DNA of 26,307 bases, taken from positions 1 through 26,307 of the IMG/VR virus record IMGVR_UViG_3300047366_000011; one strand, 5' to 3'. The notes under the pieces are model-generated. The model was not told the origin of the DNA and searched no databases. It saw nothing but the letters and a program-made list of their open reading frames with translations. The stretch is from a virus. A program made the translations under genes and the position numbers. Below, in pieces: positions 19,960 to 26,307 of this stretch; within the stretch, counting starts at the first letter, position 1, and every line of letters begins with the position of its first letter.

Positions 19960-20748
19960 ATGTATAAATATAATAACACTAATATGTTTAAATACGTTAG
20001 TGATCTAAACATACCCAATGGAGTTACAAAGAGACTGGAGTGTCCTAACTGTGGGGAACGTACCTTTACCGTGACCAACAACATGGGTTCCCTGCTGTGG
20101 AATTGCTTTCGGCTTAACTGTGGCGTTAAGGGTAGTGAGAGGGTGCATCTGACTGCGGATGACATACGTGCTGGCTTCCTCAGTGTTCCTAAGGCTGTGG
20201 AAGATACGTTTGAGATGCCCAGACACGTGATACCCCGCACTGACAACCTGTATCTTCGTCGTTGGTGTGCTAGATGGGGCATTGACCCTGACGAACTAGG
20301 ATTATACTACGATGTCAAGGACGACAGAGTGGTGTTTCCTGTACGACACGGCGGTGCTATCGTTGATGCCACCGGCAGGTCACTGACAAAAAGATTGCCC
20401 AAATGGACAAAATATGGAAAAAGTGGCTTGCCATACGTTATTGGTTCTGGTAGTGTAGCAATCGTTGTTGAGGACTGTGTGAGTGCTGCCGTTATTGGTT
20501 TCGGTTCTACATCCTTTGTCGGGGTTGCGCTTCTTGGAACGTCTTTGCAAGAATCGCATAAAGGATTTCTCACACAGTTCTCGACGGCAGTTGTAGCGTT
20601 AGACCCCGATGCGCTAAAGAAAAGTTTTATCATGGCCAAGGAACTACGTGGCTATGTTGACAACGTAAAGATACTCAAATTAAATGAAGACTTGAAGTAT
20701 CGTAACCCCGAAGATATGGAGAAGCTATATGGAATTATCACTGATTAG
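19960..20748 (+). CDS. DNA primase (zinc finger plus Toprim)
   Basis: This 262-residue protein has a zinc-ribbon with C28, C31, C49 and C54 (CPNCGERTF ... WNCFRLNCG) and a Toprim fold with E171 (VVEDCVSAAV) and D215/D217 (ALDPDA). It makes RNA primers for lagging-strand synthesis. In T7 primase and helicase are one chain; here they are separate genes with a 20-base overlap, so they probably work as a pair. An in-frame upstream Met at 19918 lies inside the integrase gene; ATG 19960, one base after the integrase stop, is preferred. Confidence 0.88.
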   Translation: MYKYNNTNMFKYVSDLNIPNGVTKRLECPNCGERTFTVTNNMGSLLWNCFRLNCGVKGSERVHLTADDIRAGFLSVPKAVEDTFEMPRHVIPRTDNLYLRRWCARWGIDPDELGLYYDVKDDRVVFPVRHGGAIVDATGRSLTKRLPKWTKYGKSGLPYVIGSGSVAIVVEDCVSAAVIGFGSTSFVGVALLGTSLQESHKGFLTQFSTAVVALDPDALKKSFIMAKELRGYVDNVKILKLNEDLKYRNPEDMEKLYGIITD

Positions 20749-21952
20749 AAGCCTAATGAATAAGGAGTTCTACGATGACCATCGTGGGGCTAAATGTCCT
20801 AATCGCCTGTTCAGCAAGGACGTGCGGGAGATCAAGCAGACTATTGATACAGCTATGGATCGGTATGAACGCACTCTGACACCCGATGAGGTGGAGGCGT
20901 TGTTCACATCAGACAATCCTACAATGACACCCGCTAGGAAAGAGGCTTTCTCTTCCCTGTTCTACAAGATCAAGAAAGAAATACCGATGGGCGGTGACGT
21001 AGCACAGGAAGTGCTGTCGAAGCTGTTTCAGCAGGTTGTGGGTGAGGACATTGCCAATCTTGGTGTAGACTATGTGACAGGTGACCAGTCCACTCTTGAG
21101 CCTTTGCGTAAGCTGCTTGAGCAGTATGGAGATGACTTCACACCCAATCTCAGTGTGGAGTGGGATGACATCGACATTGAGACATTGCTTGCCCGTAACG
21201 ATCTTGAGGCACGGTGGACGTTCAACATCCCTAGCCTCACACGTAAGGTTGAGGGCGTGAATGCGGGGCATCTGATTGAGATTGGCGCACGGCCCAACAC
21301 CGGCAAGACATCGTTCCACGCCAGCTTGATTGCCAGCCCCGGCGGCTTTGCCCATCAGGGTGCCAACTGCATTATCTTGTGTAACGAGGAAGGCTATCAC
21401 CGTGTGGGTGCAAGATACCTGACAGCCGCCACTGGCATGACTATGAAGCAGATCAAGGAGAACCCAGCCAAGGCACGTGACCTGTACGCACCAGTGAAGG
21501 AACGCATCAAGATCAAGGATGCCACTGGTCGTGATATGGCGTGGGTGGAGAGTATCTGCAAATCATACAAGCCAGATATCGTCCTGCTCGATATGGGTGA
21601 CAAGTTCGCCAAGACCGGCGGCTTTGCTCGTACCGACGAGGCGTTGAAGGCCAACGCAGTTCATGCACGTATGATTGCCAAGCAGCATGAGTGTGCCGTG
21701 TTCTACATGTCCCAGCTTTCCGCTGATGCAGAGGGCAAGGTCTTGCTGAACCAAAGCATGATGGAGGGTAGTCGTACCGGTAAGGCAGCGGAAGCTGACC
21801 TCATGGTGCTGATTGCCAAGAACCCTGTTGCGGAGGGTCAGGACGAAGAGGACACACAGCGTCATCTGAATGTGGTAAAAAATAAGTTGTCAGGCTGGCA
21901 CGGTGTGGTACACTGCGAACTAGAATATCAGACAGCGAGGTACACGGTATGA
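20729..21952 (+). CDS. DnaB-like replicative helicase
   Basis: This 407-residue RecA-fold ATPase has an N-terminal helical domain (1-130), Walker A GARPNTGKTS (G186-K193), Walker B DIVLLD (283-288), and later FYMSQLSADAEG and a Ser/Arg-rich GSRTGKAAEADLMV sensor region. It unwinds DNA as a hexamer at the phage fork, with the primase encoded just upstream. GGAG precedes ATG 20729. The stop overlaps the polymerase start (ATGA), so the three replication genes are translationally linked. Confidence 0.92.
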   Translation: MELSLIRSLMNKEFYDDHRGAKCPNRLFSKDVREIKQTIDTAMDRYERTLTPDEVEALFTSDNPTMTPARKEAFSSLFYKIKKEIPMGGDVAQEVLSKLFQQVVGEDIANLGVDYVTGDQSTLEPLRKLLEQYGDDFTPNLSVEWDDIDIETLLARNDLEARWTFNIPSLTRKVEGVNAGHLIEIGARPNTGKTSFHASLIASPGGFAHQGANCIILCNEEGYHRVGARYLTAATGMTMKQIKENPAKARDLYAPVKERIKIKDATGRDMAWVESICKSYKPDIVLLDMGDKFAKTGGFARTDEALKANAVHARMIAKQHECAVFYMSQLSADAEGKVLLNQSMMEGSRTGKAAEADLMVLIAKNPVAEGQDEEDTQRHLNVVKNKLSGWHGVVHCELEYQTARYTV

Positions 21953-23994
21953 AACTAACACTTGACGTAGAAAACACAGTCACCAAGCGTGACGGCAAGA
22001 TGCACCTTGACCCATTTGAGCCGGAGAACTCACTGGTCATGGTGGGTATGCTCACCGATCAGGGTGACGAAACAATTGTATCTTTCGATCATGTAGAGTG
22101 TTCGTCTCCCGATCAGGAGTCCTTTGACTTGGTGCAAGGCTATCTGGATCAGACTACTATCCTGATCGCACACAACGCAGCATACGACTTGCTGTGGCTT
22201 TGGGAGTCAGGCTTCAAGTATGACGGTCCTGTCTTTGACACTATGCTGGCAGAGTATGTCTTGCAGCGTGGCCAGAAAGAACCGCTATCACTTGAGGCAT
22301 GTGCCAACAGATATTTGCTTGACACACGTAAGCAAGACACACTCAAGGAATACTTTGCCAAAGGCTACAGCACACGTGACATACCATATGACCTGCTTAC
22401 GTCCTATCTGTCTGCTGACCTACACGCCACTCAGCAGCTTTCTGATAAGCTGATGTATAGACTGAATACAGAGGAAGACGCAGGGCTGCGTAGCACAGTT
22501 GACCTGAGTAATCAGGTAGCAGTACGCCTTGCCCGTATCTACCAGCGGGGCTTTGCAGTTGACATTACCAAGCTGGATGAGGTGCAAGCAGAGTTTGAGC
22601 AGGAGAAGAAAGACTTGATCGTTGCTTTGGAGAGCCACGTCCGTAAAGTTATGGGTGACACTCCTATCAATCTCAATAGCCCAGAGCAGCTATCGTGGGT
22701 CATCTATGGCCGAAAGGTCATGGACAAACAGGAATGGGCCAGCGTTGTTGACCCTTATATGTCAGATACAGACTTCCGCTATGCTATCAATTCACGCACA
22801 GAGAAGCTGTATCGCACGAAAGCATCACAGTGTAAGGACTGCGGTGGCACGGGCTACATACGCAAGGTCAAGAAGAATGGTGAGCCTTTTGCCAAGCCAA
22901 ATAAATGTGGCACATGCAATGGTGAAGGCTTTCTGTTTATACCAACAGACACAGCCGCTGGCTTCAAGTTCAAGCCACCGTCACCAAAGTGGGCTAGTGC
23001 CAATGGCTTTAGCACCAGCAAGCTAAACCTTGAGACTTTGGAAAAAGCAGCACGTGTCAAAGAAATGACAGAGGCTGCTGACTTCCTGTCAAAAGTACGA
23101 CGACTGTCTGCTGTGGATACGTATCTGTCATCATTCGTTGATGGCATTCGCACCCACGTTAAGACAGACGGAAAGCTGCATGTGCGTCTGCTACAGCATC
23201 GCACTTCTACGGGTCGTCTCTCAGGAGCAGACCCCAACATGCAGAACATGCCACGTGGTGGCACCTTCCCCGTGAAGAAGGTATTTGTGTCACGGTTTAA
23301 CGGCGGTAAGATTATGGAAGCTGACTTTGCACAGCTTGAGTTTCGTGCTGCTGCATATTTATCACAGGATGGAGTTGCAATTGAAGAAGTATCTACTGGG
23401 TTTGATGTACACGCATACACCGCTGAAGTTATTACCAATGCTGGTCAGCCTACGAGCCGACAGGATGCGAAGGCGCATACATTCGCGCCGCTATATGGAG
23501 CAACGGGCTTTGGCAGAACAAAAGCGGAAGCAGCGTACTACGAACACTTTAACAACAAGTATCAGGGAGTGGCCGATTGGCATTCTACCTTGGCGAAGGA
23601 AGCGTTGACTACAGGAAAGATAACCACACCTTCTGGCCGTGAGTTCTCATTCCCTGACGTTGTACGAAAGGCAAGCGGCAGAGTGTCACACTTTACGCAA
23701 ATCAAAAATTATCCGGTGCAGTCATTCGCTACTGCGGATATAGTTCCGATTGCATTAATTCATGTTGATGACTTGCTATCGGGTATGCAGTCGTGTATAG
23801 TGAATAGCGTACATGACAGCATCATCATAGACATACACCCAGACGAAGAGGAGAAAGTAATCAGTATCATAAACCAGACAAATGAAGTTCTCAGTGAACT
23901 CATCACGCTACGGTGGGGTATCAAGTTCAATGTGCCGCTGCTTTTAGAATCAAAAATCGGTCCTAATTGGCTTGACACTAAAGATGTAGCGTGA
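21949..23994 (+). CDS. Family-A DNA polymerase with DnaJ-type zinc finger
   Basis: This 681-residue replicase has a 3'-5' exonuclease (D6/E8 in LDVEN, D80 in HNAAYD, D157 in LSADL) and a polymerase domain with motif A D459/E464 (EADFAQLEFRA), motif B R504-K508-F512 (RQDAKAHTFAPLYG) and motif C H622-D623 (VHDSI). Residue F512 matches E. coli Phe762. Between the two domains lies a DnaJ-like zinc finger, C295-x2-C298-GGTG and C320-x2-C323-NGEG, the known hallmark of HMO-2011-type phages. The finger may fix processivity or partner contacts, which is not established. Confidence 0.95.
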   Translation: MKLTLDVENTVTKRDGKMHLDPFEPENSLVMVGMLTDQGDETIVSFDHVECSSPDQESFDLVQGYLDQTTILIAHNAAYDLLWLWESGFKYDGPVFDTMLAEYVLQRGQKEPLSLEACANRYLLDTRKQDTLKEYFAKGYSTRDIPYDLLTSYLSADLHATQQLSDKLMYRLNTEEDAGLRSTVDLSNQVAVRLARIYQRGFAVDITKLDEVQAEFEQEKKDLIVALESHVRKVMGDTPINLNSPEQLSWVIYGRKVMDKQEWASVVDPYMSDTDFRYAINSRTEKLYRTKASQCKDCGGTGYIRKVKKNGEPFAKPNKCGTCNGEGFLFIPTDTAAGFKFKPPSPKWASANGFSTSKLNLETLEKAARVKEMTEAADFLSKVRRLSAVDTYLSSFVDGIRTHVKTDGKLHVRLLQHRTSTGRLSGADPNMQNMPRGGTFPVKKVFVSRFNGGKIMEADFAQLEFRAAAYLSQDGVAIEEVSTGFDVHAYTAEVITNAGQPTSRQDAKAHTFAPLYGATGFGRTKAEAAYYEHFNNKYQGVADWHSTLAKEALTTGKITTPSGREFSFPDVVRKASGRVSHFTQIKNYPVQSFATADIVPIALIHVDDLLSGMQSCIVNSVHDSIIIDIHPDEEEKVISIINQTNEVLSELITLRWGIKFNVPLLLESKIGPNWLDTKDVA

Positions 23995-24000
23995 TATAAC
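23972..24000 (+). promoter_or_regulatory. Sigma70 promoter inside the polymerase 3' end
   Basis: TTGACA (23972-23977), 17-base spacer, TATAAC (23995-24000). The -35 and most of the spacer are coding sequence of the polymerase. It drives the ssDNA-binding-like gene and the nucleases. Confidence 0.82.
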
Positions 24001-24035
24001 TATGCACTATTCGCTAAACAAAAGGAGCAAAATGT

Positions 24036-24932
24036 ATGACACAACTTACAACCATTGACACTAACAACTATGCCGCTATGGCCAAGGCTATGGGTATTGC
24101 AAACGAAGGTAAGACATCTGCTAAGTCCAGTTCTCTTGCTCGTATGCGCATACACCACAGCCCAATCATGGGTACGGCAGAAGTGAAGGGTAAGAACGTA
24201 AACGTGGAAGTCGTTGAGGGTGGAACCTACAAGCTGGAAATACCAGACGGTCCAACCCACTACGCCTCAAGCGTTAAGTTTCGCCCATTTATGCAACGCT
24301 TCATGTACAAGCGTTACATGCAAGGCGGCGGCAATACGCCTAACCGCTTCATTAAGAGTATCATGGCTGACACGCTTAACATTGACCTGAAGGACAATGA
24401 TGGTGGGTTCAACTGTGGTAAACCTGCTGGCTACATCAAAGACTTCAAGGCACTGCCGCAGAACCTGCAAGACCTGATTAAGCAGATCAAGCGTGTTCGT
24501 GTGGTGCTTGGTACAGTCGAGATGCTCAATCCGACAGACGACAAGGGTAATCCTGTTGAGGTAGAAGTTACGCCTTTCATCTGGGAGATTGACAACCGTG
24601 ATGCATTCAAAGAAATTGGCGGTAGCTTTGAGAAGCTGGCCAAGATGCAGCGGTTGCCTGTCCAGCACACCATTACTGCTAACACAGAAGAACGTAAGAT
24701 TCCTACGGGTGCTTCGTTCTATGTGCCAATAGCCTCATTGGATGTGTCAAACACGATTGAATTGACCCAAGAAGATCAAGTTCTGTTTGGTGATTTCATG
24801 TCGTGGATCGACAACTACAATAACTACATCGTCAACGCTTGGGCAGAGAAAGCAAACTCCAAGATGGAAGAGGATGATGTTGCTGTGTTGGATGATCTTG
24901 TTGACATTGAAGTAGAAGACGAGGTAGCATAA
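24036..24932 (+). CDS. Possible single-stranded DNA-binding protein
   Basis: This 298-residue protein has a basic, beta-rich body (VKGKNVNVEVVEGGTYKLEI, FRPFMQRFMYKRYMQGGG) and a strongly acidic tail (KMEEDDVAVLDDLVDIEVED), the usual make-up of phage SSB proteins such as T7 gp2.5 and T4 gp32. It stands right after DNA polymerase and has its own promoter, fitting high expression. No OB-fold is provable by eye. Similar marine-phage proteins are left as hypothetical. Confidence 0.85.
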   Translation: MTQLTTIDTNNYAAMAKAMGIANEGKTSAKSSSLARMRIHHSPIMGTAEVKGKNVNVEVVEGGTYKLEIPDGPTHYASSVKFRPFMQRFMYKRYMQGGGNTPNRFIKSIMADTLNIDLKDNDGGFNCGKPAGYIKDFKALPQNLQDLIKQIKRVRVVLGTVEMLNPTDDKGNPVEVEVTPFIWEIDNRDAFKEIGGSFEKLAKMQRLPVQHTITANTEERKIPTGASFYVPIASLDVSNTIELTQEDQVLFGDFMSWIDNYNNYIVNAWAEKANSKMEEDDVAVLDDLVDIEVEDEVA

Positions 24933-25822
24933 TGAAGCATCCTGCTGAACTGGCGTTGCACCAATACATGGAGAATGCTGCTAACGGTAAGTCCACAATG
25001 TCTGAGGATACCGTTAAGCAGGTAGGTCAAGATGTAATGAATGCAATTCAACGCCAGTTTGGTGGGGGCAACAAGCGTGACAAGTTTGGTCTGCGTATGT
25101 CAAACGTAGGTAGACCAACTTGCCAGCTTTGGTTTGAGAAGAACGAACCAGAGAAAGCACTGCCCCTGCCTACCACATTCGTAATGAACATGATGCTTGG
25201 GGATATTGTTGAAGCTGTCTTCAAAGGTCTTCTCAAGGAAGCAGGAGTGAAGTATGAAGATGATGAGAAGGTTACGCTTGATCTTGACGACGATACATCC
25301 ATCACTGGCACCTACGATATTGTTATTGATGGTGCTGTTGATGATATTAAGTCAGCATCTAATTGGTCGTATACTAACAAGTTTGAGTCTTTCGACACAC
25401 TGAAGAAGGGTGATGCTTTTGGTTACGTCTCACAGCTTGCTGGCTATGCAAAGGCATCAGGCAAACAGGCTGGTGGATGGTGGGTAGTGAACAAGGCTAA
25501 CGGCCAGTTCAAGTACGTACCGGCTACAGGTATTGACGTAGAGCAAGAAGTTGGTAAGATCAAAGAGACAGCAGACGCTGTTGAGGCTAATAAGTTTGAA
25601 CGCTGCTTTGATGCAGTGCCTGAGACATTCCGTGGTAAGCCTACTGGTAACACAATGCTTGGCACAGAGTGTGGTTTCTGCCGCTATCGTTTCTCGTGTT
25701 GGCCAGAGATACAAGAACTACCCGCTGTTATGTCACAGGCCAAGCAGCCTAAGACTGTATCGTACGTGACACTTGCAGATGAATACAAAAACAAAGACTT
25801 CTTCAAGGGAAGGGCAATGTAA
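24932..25822 (+). CDS. Cas4/RecB-like PD-(D/E)XK nuclease with Fe-S cysteines
   Basis: This 296-residue protein has the nuclease core D129 (GTYDIVIDG) and D138-I-K140 (VDDIKSAS). It has four cysteines in the Cas4/AddB pattern: C64 (RPTCQLW), then C247, C250 and C256 (TECGFCRYRFSCW), expected to hold a 4Fe-4S cluster. It probably works as a DNA exonuclease in host DNA breakdown or recombination, like T7 gp6 by position. ATG overlaps the previous stop (TAATG), and its own stop overlaps the resolvase start. Confidence 0.9.
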   Translation: MKHPAELALHQYMENAANGKSTMSEDTVKQVGQDVMNAIQRQFGGGNKRDKFGLRMSNVGRPTCQLWFEKNEPEKALPLPTTFVMNMMLGDIVEAVFKGLLKEAGVKYEDDEKVTLDLDDDTSITGTYDIVIDGAVDDIKSASNWSYTNKFESFDTLKKGDAFGYVSQLAGYAKASGKQAGGWWVVNKANGQFKYVPATGIDVEQEVGKIKETADAVEANKFERCFDAVPETFRGKPTGNTMLGTECGFCRYRFSCWPEIQELPAVMSQAKQPKTVSYVTLADEYKNKDFFKGRAM

Positions 25823-26277
25823 TGCCCAACGCAAAGCAGTTTCGTGCAGCGAGAAAGTATGGGTATAGGAGTGGATTAGAGCATAAGCTGTCCCTTTATT
25901 TAGATGAACTCAAAGTTAAGTATGACTACGAGAACATGAAAATTGAATGGGAAGACTTGGCCTACCGCACCTATACTCCTGACTTCATACTGGACAACGG
26001 TATCATCATTGAGACGAAGGGCATGTTTACAGCAGCAGACAGACGCAAGCATCTTGCAATCAAGAAGCAGCATCCCAAGCTAGACCTTCGTTTTGTGTTT
26101 GAAAACAGTAGACGTAAGCTACGTAAAGGTGCTAAGTCTACATACGCAGAGTGGTGTATTAAATACGGGTTCAGATATTATGACCGCATCATTCCCGAAG
26201 ATTGGCTAAAAGAGAAGGGTAAAAACAATCACCCTAAGTTTATCAAGTTCAGTGGAACAAAAGTGAAGAGGAGATGA
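25822..26277 (+). CDS. T7 endonuclease I-like junction resolvase
   Basis: This 151-residue enzyme has the catalytic set of T7 gp3 at near-identical positions: E20 (YRSGLEHKL), D54 (YTPDFIL), E64 and K66 (IIETKG). T7 endonuclease I uses E20, D55, E65 and K67 to cut four-way junctions and branched DNA as a domain-swapped dimer. Here it would resolve replication intermediates and help degrade host DNA. The length matches T7 gp3 (149 residues). It is coupled to the Fe-S nuclease upstream. Confidence 0.94.
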   Translation: MPNAKQFRAARKYGYRSGLEHKLSLYLDELKVKYDYENMKIEWEDLAYRTYTPDFILDNGIIIETKGMFTAADRRKHLAIKKQHPKLDLRFVFENSRRKLRKGAKSTYAEWCIKYGFRYYDRIIPEDWLKEKGKNNHPKFIKFSGTKVKRR

Positions 26278-26279
26278 GC

Positions 26280-26307
26280 ATGACAGATTATATGACATTT
26301 GAAGAAG
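26280..26307 (+). CDS. Start of a further gene, cut by the window edge
   Basis: ATG 26280 follows GAAGAGGAG with good spacing and opens MTDYMTFEE. A same-frame ATG at 26274 overlaps the resolvase stop but is too close to the ribosome site. Nine residues are too few to name it. Confidence 0.6.

Noticed and set aside
10750-20000. attP or tRNA fragment near the integrase or control region
   Set aside because: I looked for a tRNA-like cloverleaf or CCA-type 3' end and saw none that I could support by eye.

Overview
The window is a stretch of a tailed-phage genome, almost certainly a marine podovirus of the HMO-2011 type infecting an alphaproteobacterium (SAR116, Roseobacter or a relative). The strongest pointer is a family-A DNA polymerase with a DnaJ-like zinc-finger insertion, which I know as a hallmark of that group. 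Other support comes from many small genes typical of marine podoviruses, the packed layout with stop/start overlaps, and two alphaproteobacterial-type LexA boxes. The phage assignment is firm. The host group is inferred.

Layout. Bases 1 to about 10,560 hold a leftward (minus-strand) late operon of about 23 genes. In transcription order it has small basic and hypothetical proteins, a virion-type beta protein, two likely holins, a GH24 lysozyme, small and large terminase subunits, the portal, and two small proteins after the portal that run off the left edge. Bases 10,563-11,444 are a divergent control region without a credible gene. It holds a textbook sigma70 promoter firing left into six palindromic sites, a second weaker leftward promoter overlapping a LexA box, a second LexA box, and signals for the rightward side. 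Bases 11,445-26,307 are rightward: a gene with its own promoter and terminator, a run of small early genes, an HNH nuclease, a SleB-type cell-wall hydrolase, a DUF932 protein and a tyrosine integrase. These are followed by the replication block: primase, DnaB-like helicase, DNA polymerase, a possible ssDNA-binding protein, a Cas4/RecB-like Fe-S nuclease and a T7 endonuclease I-like resolvase.

How it works together. Primase, helicase, polymerase, nuclease and resolvase form a T7-style replication and recombination kit. No phage RNA polymerase is present in the window, and several promoters match host sigma70 (TTGACN, 16-17 bp, TATAAY-like), so host polymerase probably drives these units. The integrase and LexA boxes suggest a temperate option with SOS induction, although no recognisable CI-type repressor gene is seen here.

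The most unusual feature is a family of six near-identical 15-bp palindromes (TGTCACSCGGTGACA) spread from 11.3 to 14.5 kb, most of them just upstream of a ribosome-binding site. It is accompanied by a second palindrome family with three copies and by the six-site array behind the leftward promoter. Together they suggest an undescribed regulatory network. No tRNA, rRNA, CRISPR array or insertion sequence was seen.
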